Assembly: GCA_937881505.1 (NCBI GenBank)
Contig: CALGEM010000261.1
Location: forward strand, 1-11,493
DNA: 11,493 nucleotides
Direction: 5' to 3'
DNA from: an uncultured euryarchaeote
GTDB taxonomy: Archaea; Thermoplasmatota; Poseidoniia; Poseidoniales; Poseidoniaceae
Shown: one piece after another, positions 1 through 6,839 of the stretch
Layout: every line of letters starts with the position of its first letter
How positions within the stretch are numbered: the first letter of the stretch is position 1
The notes under the pieces: generated by a model
The model's input: the letters and a program-made list of their open reading frames with translations, nothing else
Told to the model about the DNA's origin: nothing
The model's database searches: none
Position numbers and translations under genes: made by a program

Positions 1-18
1 CTCAGATAGCGGCTCATC

Positions 19-63
19 TTAACCGATAACGAGGTCAGAAAGGGAGAGGAGCGTAGTTTTCAT
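19..63 (-). CDS. Possible 14-codon leader ORF before the next minus-strand gene
   Basis: A short reading frame starts at an ATG with a good Shine-Dalgarno sequence (GGAGAGGG at 68-75, 4 nt before the start). It encodes MKTTLLSLSDLVIG and stops at TAA (19-21). One base after that stop, a second ATG (15-17) opens a frame, MSRYL, that runs off the window edge. This could be a leader peptide translationally coupled to the next gene, or simply the true start of a gene whose frame is disturbed by an indel or an edge error. I do not recognise the product, and only a few residues are visible. It lies about 40 nt downstream of the operator-like palindrome at 103-124, so it may belong to a further iron-regulated unit. 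Confidence 0.25.
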   Translation of the reverse strand: MKTTLLSLSDLVIG

Positions 64-102
64 GAGTCCCTCTCCAATGCAAACGAAAGGGAACACCTTT
101 TC

Positions 103-124
103 AAGTTTAGTCTTCCCTAAACTT
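103..124. promoter_or_regulatory. Operator-like palindrome (third putative iron box) or transcript-end hairpin
   Basis: An 8-bp perfect inverted repeat, AAGTTTAG and CTAAACTT, is separated by 6 bases. Its inner 16 bases (106-121) have the same TTTAG-N6-CTAAA format as the two palindromes at 8115-8130 and 8148-8165. Read on the minus strand, 12 of 16 positions match them (TTTAGGG shared at one end, CTAAA at the other). It lies 11 bp beyond the stop of the HugZ-like gene and about 40 bp before the next possible start at 63. It could be a DtxR-type operator for the next unit, or the stem of a transcript end. No T-run follows the stem on the minus strand, which weakens the terminator reading, and no clear TATA box is visible, which weakens the operator reading. 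Confidence 0.45.
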
Positions 125-135
125 TCTCATTTCAC

Positions 136-966
136 TCAGGATGAGAGTTTCTTTCTGGCCTCTTTGACCATGCGAACGAGTTCAATCCGGGCTTCATCTG
201 GCGTTTCTACTTCACGGGAAAAGGCGATTCTGATTGGGTGTACGCCATCGGTTTGCGTTGCATCCATCTCAAAGCCATAGCGATCAATACCGGTCATGAC
301 GGCAGATTGCACGTTTTGGGCATCGCTCATGGTTTCGCAGTACAGCACCATGGCATCCTCATGATCTTCGTTCATGTGCGTGATGATTTCGTGTGCGTGC
401 TCAGACAAGGGGTCGGGCTCTGCCGTTATCCAGTCATCGTGTTCAAACCAAGACATTTTGCCGAAGCCACCGATGTAACGGACAGCAGAGACTTCCAAAC
501 CGAAGAAGAAAAAATCGCGGAAGTCGACATAGGCTACCGCTGATGGATGGTGGCGAAGGTAGGTCTCTCTCGCCGCCCCAACCTCTTCCTCATCCAGTTT
601 TCGGCAGGCTCCAACAAGCGTCACACGAGCCGATGCGAGTGGGTTTTCCGCTGAATTTTCCGAAATCAGAAGCGAAGCTTTTGGATTCTTCATCAGATTC
701 TTGGTGTGCTCTGCCAATCCGCTGATCATAAAAATAGGCTGGCCTTCGTGCATCGCATAGGTCACAAAGGAGCCATAAGGATGGCCGTCGTGTTGTTTTG
801 AAATGCTGCACAACGTCGCTGTGACGTGCTGCTGGGCGAGCGTTCTCGCCTCTTCGGCATGCGACGAACGCCGAGTTTCGGGGTCGTAAAGTCGCTTTTG
901 TGGCTTCATTTTGCTTCCATCGGCCATGGTGTGGCCGCTGTTTTTTGGTTGTTCTTTTATGGTCAT
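136..966 (-). CDS. HugZ-like FMN-binding split-barrel protein with C-terminal DUF2470 domain
   Basis: The 276-aa protein resembles the pyridoxamine-5'-phosphate-oxidase-like split-barrel family that includes the heme-degrading proteins HugZ and HutZ. The split barrel spans about residues 34-172, with a family-typical end (RYIGGFGKMSW, 163-173). A DUF2470 domain follows at about 187-272, marked by HMNEDHEDAM (197-206) and GIDRYGFEM (226-234). HugZ/HutZ enzymes cleave heme to release iron in the cytoplasm, and that role fits its place last in an iron-import operon. However, many split-barrel plus DUF2470 proteins do not degrade heme, and I cannot confirm the heme-ligand histidine from sequence alone. 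No signal peptide is seen. The start is set by GGAGATGA at 971-978, 4 nt before ATG 966; Met14 and Met20 are weaker alternatives. The gene lies 17 nt after the flavodoxin stop. Family assignment is firm; heme oxygenase activity is an inference. Confidence 0.8.
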   Translation of the reverse strand: MTIKEQPKNSGHTMADGSKMKPQKRLYDPETRRSSHAEEARTLAQQHVTATLCSISKQHDGHPYGSFVTYAMHEGQPIFMISGLAEHTKNLMKNPKASLLISENSAENPLASARVTLVGACRKLDEEEVGAARETYLRHHPSAVAYVDFRDFFFFGLEVSAVRYIGGFGKMSWFEHDDWITAEPDPLSEHAHEIITHMNEDHEDAMVLYCETMSDAQNVQSAVMTGIDRYGFEMDATQTDGVHPIRIAFSREVETPDEARIELVRMVKEARKKLSS

Positions 967-983
967 TTTTTCATCTCCTGAAT

Positions 984-1433
984 TTATTCAATCGTTTTCA
1001 TTTCGTTGATTGAAGATTCCGTCCAATAGGCAGCGTCGTCTTCGTAATCAGTATCACAATCCATTCGTTCAATCAAGCGATTTGCACCTTTTTCTTCGAA
1101 CACCGCATCCCACTCCTTTCCGGATTCGCAGAAGAGATCAAACGCAGTATCTCCCAAGGCGAGAACACCGTAATTGAGACCAGAAAAGGTACCGGTTCCG
1201 CACGCAGAAACTGCATCGAACAGGTCTTGGGCGTTGCCCGGTTGTTCACCATCGCCCCACGTGCTGCAAAAAATGAGCAACCTCCGAACGTTGCAAAGTT
1301 CATCAACATCGATTTGATCCATGCCTCGAACATCCGCCTCGAATCCCTGCTCATTGGCATGCTTGCCAGCATCCATGGCTAATAATTCTGCATTCCCTGT
1401 TTCCGTCCCGTATAATATCGTCAATTTTTCCAT
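984..1433 (-). CDS. Short-chain flavodoxin
   Basis: The 149-aa protein is a single flavodoxin domain for one-electron transfer through FMN in the cytoplasm. The FMN phosphate loop is YGTETGNAE (8-16), the first ring-binding loop is STWGDGEQPGNA (57-68), and the second is LALGDTAFDLFCESG (91-105). The last also marks the MioC / sulfite-reductase-flavodoxin subgroup. The start is ATG 1433; its Shine-Dalgarno AGGTGAT (1439-1445) touches the stop codon of the ATPase gene, suggesting coupled translation. Flavodoxins commonly replace ferredoxin under iron limitation, and this one sits between an iron ABC transporter and a HugZ-like gene. Possible jobs are general ferredoxin replacement, reduction of imported ferric iron, or electron supply for heme cleavage; the sequence does not decide among them. 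Confidence 0.88.
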   Translation of the reverse strand: MEKLTILYGTETGNAELLAMDAGKHANEQGFEADVRGMDQIDVDELCNVRRLLIFCSTWGDGEQPGNAQDLFDAVSACGTGTFSGLNYGVLALGDTAFDLFCESGKEWDAVFEEKGANRLIERMDCDTDYEDDAAYWTESSINEMKTIE

Positions 1434-1444
1434 TCTCCATCACC

Positions 1445-2233
1445 TTACTCGTTTTTCAGTGCATGCTGAATGGTGATTCGAAGCGATCCCGAATCTTCTC
1501 GAACCTCTGCTTCAACGCCGAACACTTCGGCAATCAGTTCAACGGTCAGGACCTCCTTTGGTGGCCCATAAGCTCTAATTTTACCATCGTGAAGCAACAT
1601 AATTTTGTCAGAGAACCGTGCTGCAACATCAATATCATGAATGGCGATAATCGCAGAGGAGGGCGCCGTCCGGTCGCCAACCACACTGCGAATTTTTTCC
1701 ATGGTGGTGATTTGATGCTTGAGGTCGAGATCGCTCGTCGGTTCATCCAGCAGATACAACTTCGGTTCCTGAGCGAGCGCTTTTGCGAGAACCACACGCT
1801 GTCGTTCTCCACCAGAAAGTTGGTCGTACCTGCGAAAGGCGAAATCATTGATGTCAAGGAAATGTAAACACTCACTCACTTTGTCTCTATCGCCGTCTCC
1901 AACAAACCACTGGAGATGAGGGCGACGACCAAGCAGAACAACGTCAAAGACATTCATCGGAAAGTTGGTGCCCACGCTTTGAGGAACATAGGCGACTTGC
2001 CTCGCCACATCCATGATGGTCATGCCCAATACATCGCTTGAGAGCAAATGAATAGAGCCTGAAGAGGGCGATAAAATCCGGTTAATGCACTTCAACAGGG
2101 TTGTTTTTCCCGCCCCATTCACACCGAGCACTGAGACGAGTTGATTTGGCCCAACTTCAAAGTTGAGATCTTCCAATACGGTTCGCCCAGGCCAAGAAAA
2201 GGACAAATCGTGAACGGCCAGAAAGTCACTCAT
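1445..2233 (-). CDS. ABC transporter ATP-binding protein, ferric/heme/cobalamin importer type (FecE/BtuD-like)
   Basis: The 262-aa cytoplasmic ATPase powers the importer formed with the permease and binding protein just upstream. All nucleotide-binding motifs are intact: Walker A GVNGAGKT (37-44), Q-loop Q85, signature LSGGERQ (139-145), Walker B LYLLDE (159-164) followed by PTSDLD, and H-loop H199. Its length matches the family (about 255-265 aa). I start it at ATG 2233 rather than the longer frame from 2284, because the extension lies within the permease coding sequence and has no family-like residues, while the segment from MSDFLAVHD aligns with family N-termini. An AGGGGT Shine-Dalgarno lies just before it. 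The start overlaps the permease end by 8 nt, which suggests translational coupling. The substrate (ferric chelate, heme or cobalamin) cannot be told from the ATPase; the iron context favours iron or heme. Confidence 0.92.
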   Translation of the reverse strand: MSDFLAVHDLSFSWPGRTVLEDLNFEVGPNQLVSVLGVNGAGKTTLLKCINRILSPSSGSIHLLSSDVLGMTIMDVARQVAYVPQSVGTNFPMNVFDVVLLGRRPHLQWFVGDGDRDKVSECLHFLDINDFAFRRYDQLSGGERQRVVLAKALAQEPKLYLLDEPTSDLDLKHQITTMEKIRSVVGDRTAPSSAIIAIHDIDVAARFSDKIMLLHDGKIRAYGPPKEVLTVELIAEVFGVEAEVREDSGSLRITIQHALKNE

Positions 2234-3272
2234 CGTTGAACCCCTTTGATTGAAGGAGGAGATACATGAAAACCGGACCTCCAATCACCGCCAACATGAT
2301 GCCAACAGGAATCACGATGGGAGCGAAAAGGGTGCGGCCAATGGTATCTGCGAACACCATCAAAAAAGCTCCACAAACCGCAGAAGCAGGGAGAAGTTTT
2401 CGATAGTCGTTCCCGATGATGAGGCGACTCATGTGAGGGGCGGCAAGACCCACGAAACCAATCATGCCGGTGAAGGCGATGATCAAGGACGTCATCAGGG
2501 CTGAAAGGACGAGGATGTTTCGCCGGATGCGCATAGGATTCACACCTGTGGAAATGGCAAAATCATCGCCCCCCATGGCCAGAGCGTTGAGATCCCAAGA
2601 CCACATCATGGCTTGGGGCAGTAAGGCCACAATGCAGATGCCTACGGCGAGAACCACCGCCATGTCGGGACGTGAAAGACTCCCAAATGACCAGTGGGCA
2701 AGTTGAGACAACTGCGCATCAGTGGCAAAGAATTGGAGCGTTGAAACGACTGCTCCTGCGATGAACGTGATGGCGATACCAACCAAAATGTATGACTCTG
2801 CACTGATGGAACGGTATCGCCCCAATTGGATGATGATAAAGACCACAAAAAGAGAGAAGACAAACGCATTTCCTGCAATGGCAAAAGCCCCAATGCTGGT
2901 GATACTAAAACCCACAACAATAGCCAAAGCTGCACCAAGAGCAGCGCCTGAGGCAACGCCCAAGGTGAGTGGGGAAACCAATGGATTCCCAAGGCAGCCT
3001 TGCATGAGCGCCCCTGCGGTGGCTAAGCCAACACCACCGACAATGGCCATCAAAACACGAGGGAGTCGTAACTCCCAAATGATGGCGGACTGGACGCTGG
3101 TGGCGTCGTCGAGGCCCAACACGATTCGTGCCGTGGTGAAGACATCAAGTTGGCTTGATGAGCCTTGACCAAGTGCAACTAAACTGACAAGGGCGGTCAG
3201 CACGCACATGAGGCCAATCTTCACCAGTTGAGAATGGCCACGTTCTTGATGTTGAAGAGAGAGAGAGGTCAT
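2226..3272 (-). CDS. ABC transporter permease, FecCD/BtuC family
   Basis: The 348-aa polytopic membrane protein has the hydrophobic pattern of the FecCD/BtuC family (usually ten membrane helices as a homodimer). Family landmarks are LRLPRVLMA after the first helix, GALMQGCLGNPLVSPLTLG, the cytoplasmic coupling region GFVGLAAPHMSR, and the C-terminal stretch ADTIGRTLFAPIVIPVGI before the last helices. It would carry ferric-chelate, heme or corrinoid substrate delivered by the binding protein upstream. I use ATG 3272 (MTSLSLQ): a GGGGTGA Shine-Dalgarno lies about 6 nt upstream, the start is 4 nt past the binding-protein stop, and the resulting length is typical. The longer frame from 3368 lies inside the binding-protein gene. 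One permease gene is present, consistent with a homodimer. Confidence 0.93.
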   Translation of the reverse strand: MTSLSLQHQERGHSQLVKIGLMCVLTALVSLVALGQGSSSQLDVFTTARIVLGLDDATSVQSAIIWELRLPRVLMAIVGGVGLATAGALMQGCLGNPLVSPLTLGVASGAALGAALAIVVGFSITSIGAFAIAGNAFVFSLFVVFIIIQLGRYRSISAESYILVGIAITFIAGAVVSTLQFFATDAQLSQLAHWSFGSLSRPDMAVVLAVGICIVALLPQAMMWSWDLNALAMGGDDFAISTGVNPMRIRRNILVLSALMTSLIIAFTGMIGFVGLAAPHMSRLIIGNDYRKLLPASAVCGAFLMVFADTIGRTLFAPIVIPVGIMLAVIGGPVFMYLLLQSKGFNDE

Positions 3273-3276
3273 CGTC

Positions 3277-4368
3277 TCACCCCTGTGATGAACAAGAGAA
3301 TGTCCCTGTTCGTTCGACATCGAAATATTCTGAATAAAAGGTGTCCAAGTAGGATGTCGCATCAACATCTTCGAAGGTCGATGGGTGAAGGTGTTTGGCG
3401 AGTGTAGGCAAACCGTAAACCATCATTGGACCTGCAAACTCACCTGAAAGAATCAACATCCGGTCTTCATCAACTGCCTGCATCCCATCAAATCCGGGGC
3501 GATCACGAATGGATTGCATGTGCGTTCCACATTTGTTTTCAGAATCGTACCGATCAAAGCCCAGGTCGAAAGTGATGCCATCGAACATCAACACCTCTGG
3601 GTCGGCATCGATGATGGCCTCCATGTCCACGTGGGTGGTGTGTCCGGGCAAATCGGCAAACACATTGACTCCACCTGCCATTTGGATAAGGTCTGTCCAT
3701 TGAGAGGTGCCTGTCAATACGACCGGATCACGGGTCAATGAAGCATGATGTTCCATAACTACCTCAGGTCGTTCGTCGCTGGAAACGGTGCTTATGCGGG
3801 CCTCAATCATGGTCTCAATGCTGTCAAAGTTCTCATAGAGAGCATCAGCGGCATCCCTCCGGTCAAACACATCGGCTAACACACCAATCTCATACCGAAG
3901 GGAATCGTATTTGTAGAAATCAAGCGCAAGAACGTGAATGCCGACGGGCGTGAGTTTGTGGCGAATCGCTTCGGTATCCACCATTCCATTGGTGGCAAAA
4001 ACGATGTAAACATCGGGGCGGGTGTCCAAGAGTGCTTCAAAATCGATTTCAGAGTGTGCTGAATTTTGAATCATCGTCGTCGATGTAAATTCTGGCCAAA
4101 GGTCGCTGTTGTCAAAATCGCCAGAAACACCCACGACAACAGCAGGATCAACATCGAGCATTTTCATCACGGTCGCAGCATAAGTATTGGTTAATGCGAC
4201 CCGTTGAGGTGCTTCATCAAAGGTAAATGTGACACCGTTAGAATCGACCACGCTCTTCTCGCCCTCCGCCTCGATGAGCAGGTCGGAATGAGCAAAATCG
4301 TAGAGCTTCCAGCTTGCCAAGAGAATAAACAACACCTGCAAGAGAGCGACGAAGTGTTGTCTGTTCAT
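3277..4368 (-). CDS. ABC transporter substrate-binding protein (FecB/BtuF-like), membrane-tethered
   Basis: The 363-aa protein is a class III periplasmic-binding-type protein of the iron-chelate/heme/cobalamin group. Recognisable segments are APQRVALTNTYAA (53-65) at the first lobe, the ARPDVY-like LLDTRPDVYIV (113-123), QMAGGVNVFAD (229-239) at the second lobe, and a C-terminal LDTFYSEYF (341-349). The N-terminus has one hydrophobic segment (about 5-24) but no lipobox cysteine, so it is probably anchored outside the membrane by an uncleaved helix or released after signal cleavage, unlike most archaeal binding lipoproteins. The start codon ATG 4368 overlaps the stop of the surface-protein gene in an ATGA, so the two are translationally coupled. 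The ligand is not evident; the neighbours favour ferric iron, an iron chelate or heme. Confidence 0.88.
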   Translation of the reverse strand: MNRQHFVALLQVLFILLASWKLYDFAHSDLLIEAEGEKSVVDSNGVTFTFDEAPQRVALTNTYAATVMKMLDVDPAVVVGVSGDFDNSDLWPEFTSTTMIQNSAHSEIDFEALLDTRPDVYIVFATNGMVDTEAIRHKLTPVGIHVLALDFYKYDSLRYEIGVLADVFDRRDAADALYENFDSIETMIEARISTVSSDERPEVVMEHHASLTRDPVVLTGTSQWTDLIQMAGGVNVFADLPGHTTHVDMEAIIDADPEVLMFDGITFDLGFDRYDSENKCGTHMQSIRDRPGFDGMQAVDEDRMLILSGEFAGPMMVYGLPTLAKHLHPSTFEDVDATSYLDTFYSEYFDVERTGTFSCSSQG

Positions 4369-6725
4369 CGCCCATTCCTCCTGAACTCCATGAACAAAGT
4401 TGCAGAAAGCACGATGAAAATCATGGACAGAAATGACAGACTTGGCATCGCACCTTCAGAAGCGGACGAGGATGATTCCTCAACCGTGACAAAGATGGAA
4501 GCAGATGGCTCAGAAGAAACCTCGTCCATGGTAGCAACCAGTCTGAAACGATGAAGGCCCGATTCAAGATTTCCAACTTCCACAAAAGTAGAGGCTCCGT
4601 TGTAAACCTCGACAACATCACCATCCGGTGTCTGCATCGTGACCAAATACGATTCGGCTTCAAACGGGTAGTCCCATGAAAGGAGAGTTGACTCTCCTGA
4701 AGCAATGAACGATGCAGAAGCGGTCAAAACCGGCGTGGGTGGAAGGAATGCAACCTCAACGTCGAGCGTCGAACCAAGGAGCAAATAGTCAAGCGGCATG
4801 ATTGCGTTGACCTGGTAGCGATAGGTTCCATCATCTCGATTACGAAGTTCGAACTCGGTCTCAACGCCTCGATAGACCTCGACGCCGTTTTCCAGCAGTT
4901 GATAGGCCTCAGCGCCAACAAATTCCGACCATTGAATCTCGAAGGACTTCTCGGTTTGGACGGTGGTTTCGGTCAAGAATTCCGGGGTTTGAGGTGTGTC
5001 GAAAGCGGTCAACTCATGAACCACCATATCGGAATGAGACCCAGGAAGCCTGTCGATGATTTTGACATAATTTTGGACTGTATCGTTGTACCAGAGTTCC
5101 CATGAAAGCACACCGTCCTCATCGTCCTGGATCGCAATGTACGTGCAATTGAACACACCTGCTGCCGTGGTGATGGCGACGTTGTGCTCTATCGATACCG
5201 AATTCAAGGTATCATCGTAGCCGTTGGGATGCCCCGGGACACCGATGATGTTGGTTCGGTTGAAATGAAGATGCGAGGGCGGTACATCACCATACAAGCC
5301 CACCTCATTTTCCCCGTTCGTAAACATCCATCCCTGAGAACCTTCCTGGAAATAACTGGAAGATGACGGGGCGTCAACCCAGTAGGTTTTCACCGGAAGA
5401 TAGGTTTGGGTGTCAACCCAGCGGAACGCCTGCTCGCCCTCTTCGTACTGGTCGTCCACAATTCGCAGCAAATAAGTTGAGCGAACCCTACCAAAGGCGT
5501 CGGTGATGTCTTCCGTTCCGATGGCGGTGAGGGTTCGGTTTGAACGGTATTCAGGTGTGTGAACCAAACTGTAATCCCAGGACATTCCTGAGGTCCATGA
5601 GCCGTCAACGGATTCGGTGGGTAAGAACAACACCAACAGGGATGGAGCCGAAGGGTTGCTTCCATTGGTGTTGTAAGACACCAAATAGAATTCAGAGGTG
5701 CCAGCGGAAGTTGCAATGTATTCAAAAGAGGTTGAGGAGCCTCGATAGATTAAACCATTCTGGCTGATTTCTCCAACAAAGAGTTCCACGAAATCGGTGT
5801 GGGCGCCGATGGTCCAAGCGATCTCAATTGGACCAAGCGGCACGGACATCGCAGATTCAAGGAACGTAGCGTTGCGCGGCAATTCCAATGTTCGAGAAGT
5901 CGTGTGGTTCAGCCAGTTAGCCCCGTAGTCAACAAGAACCGAAACATTCGATGCGATCTCTTGTCCGGATTGTTTGAACGTCAATTCAACTTCAGAATTC
6001 ATTGGTAGGCCGTTGAGAAGGTAGAATCCCTCATCGTTGGTCGTCGCTTGGACCTCCCCGTTGGAAACCACAACTTCGCGGGCGGGCAAACCGGACGCAT
6101 CCGAAACGAAACCAAAGACACTGTTCGTCTGTTCCCTAAATTGAAGATGGTTCAAGCGGGGTTCCATGGCAGAGCCTGGCTCCAAGCGGAAGCACATGAC
6201 GAGTTGCTCGTTTTGCAATCCACTGAACGTGGTTGAAACGGTATGGTAGTCTCCGGTGAGATAAGGCCCAAACTCTGCTCGTCCGTTGTTGAAATTACGG
6301 GTCTCGTTCTGTTCCAAAAGTGATACTGAAACCGATGCATTTTGGTCGATGAGCTCGCCATCTGCATCCAGTGCATCGACGGTGATCCAATTATGGCCCT
6401 CATACCAGTCAAGGGTCGTGTCGCTCTCAATGAAGATGGTCCGATAGGCCACCGTGTGCCCGTCGTTCATGAAATACGCCCGTACGGTGTGCTCGCCAGG
6501 TGTGATGCCCGGGAAACTGTAGGTCCCATCGCTGGAAAGAACCGATTCCATCGCATCAACCCGAATATACGTCGAACCTGCAAGTTCTCCAGCAGACGTG
6601 TAGACATGACCCGAAAGCGTGTACGTCTGGTCTTCAGAGGCACTGCTCAGGGCTGCTACAGACAGCAGAGACCCACAAAGGATGAGGATCAAAAGCCATG
6701 GCTTACGCATGTTGTGTTCGTTCAT
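4365..6725 (-). CDS. Large surface protein with carboxypeptidase-regulatory-like and fibronectin-III-like domains, C-terminal anchor
   Basis: This 786-aa exported protein has no recognised enzymatic motif. An N-terminal signal peptide (about 6-30) is followed by a carboxypeptidase-regulatory-like beta-sandwich (about 35-105; DGTYSFPGITPGEHTV), a less clear beta region (110-200), a second regulatory-like repeat (about 203-265; NDEGFYLLNGLP), a Fn3-like segment (about 296-368), a middle beta-rich domain (about 373-575) ending in an AAGVFNCTYI segment common in archaeal secreted proteins, and two more Fn3-like domains (about 578-660 and 663-748). A Ser-rich linker leads to a C-terminal hydrophobic helix (760-780) ending in FRRNGR, like a stop-transfer or sorting-signal anchor. 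Many N-x-S/T sequons (NAS, NET, NVS, NHT, NAT, NRT) suggest glycosylation. The start is ATG 6725, 9 nt after GGAGG of an almost perfect GGAGGTGAT. Its position directly before the binding-protein gene suggests a cell-surface capture or docking role, which is an inference. Confidence 0.85.
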   Translation of the reverse strand: MNEHNMRKPWLLILILCGSLLSVAALSSASEDQTYTLSGHVYTSAGELAGSTYIRVDAMESVLSSDGTYSFPGITPGEHTVRAYFMNDGHTVAYRTIFIESDTTLDWYEGHNWITVDALDADGELIDQNASVSVSLLEQNETRNFNNGRAEFGPYLTGDYHTVSTTFSGLQNEQLVMCFRLEPGSAMEPRLNHLQFREQTNSVFGFVSDASGLPAREVVVSNGEVQATTNDEGFYLLNGLPMNSEVELTFKQSGQEIASNVSVLVDYGANWLNHTTSRTLELPRNATFLESAMSVPLGPIEIAWTIGAHTDFVELFVGEISQNGLIYRGSSTSFEYIATSAGTSEFYLVSYNTNGSNPSAPSLLVLFLPTESVDGSWTSGMSWDYSLVHTPEYRSNRTLTAIGTEDITDAFGRVRSTYLLRIVDDQYEEGEQAFRWVDTQTYLPVKTYWVDAPSSSSYFQEGSQGWMFTNGENEVGLYGDVPPSHLHFNRTNIIGVPGHPNGYDDTLNSVSIEHNVAITTAAGVFNCTYIAIQDDEDGVLSWELWYNDTVQNYVKIIDRLPGSHSDMVVHELTAFDTPQTPEFLTETTVQTEKSFEIQWSEFVGAEAYQLLENGVEVYRGVETEFELRNRDDGTYRYQVNAIMPLDYLLLGSTLDVEVAFLPPTPVLTASASFIASGESTLLSWDYPFEAESYLVTMQTPDGDVVEVYNGASTFVEVGNLESGLHRFRLVATMDEVSSEPSASIFVTVEESSSSASEGAMPSLSFLSMIFIVLSATLFMEFRRNGR

Positions 6726-6761
6726 CGTTCATCACCTCCACCTCAACAGACATGGGAACGA

Positions 6762-6791
6762 TTGGCCAGCAAGGGTGAAGATGCTGGCCAA
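6762..6791 (-). terminator. Strong intercistronic hairpin between lipoprotein and surface-protein genes
   Basis: A perfect 10-bp inverted repeat, TTGGCCAGCA and TGCTGGCCAA, encloses a 10-base loop. It sits between the lipoprotein stop (6840) and the next Shine-Dalgarno (6731-6739). No T-run follows, so it does not look like a classical archaeal terminator. It could stabilise the 3' end of the lipoprotein mRNA, act as a processing site, or partly attenuate transcription into the surface-protein and ABC genes. Confidence 0.5.
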
Positions 6792-6804
6792 CCGCTCCGC
6801 TTGT

Positions 6805-6818
6805 ACTGCCGAAGCAGT
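6805..6818 (-). other. UUCG-tetraloop hairpin following the lipoprotein stop codon
   Basis: On the minus strand ACTGC, TTCG and GCAGT form a 5-bp stem whose loop is closed by C-G, the C(UUCG)G arrangement known to be unusually stable in RNA. It lies 22 bases beyond the lipoprotein stop codon and just before the larger hairpin at 6762-6791, so the two form a tandem structure in the intercistronic region. Confidence 0.45.
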
Positions 6819-6839
6819 GGGGGTTGGGGGACGTTGTAT

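Noticed and set aside
19..21. Recoding of the TAA stop in the short ORF.
   Set aside because: Known archaeal pyrrolysine recoding uses TAG, and no recoding element can be identified at the window edge.
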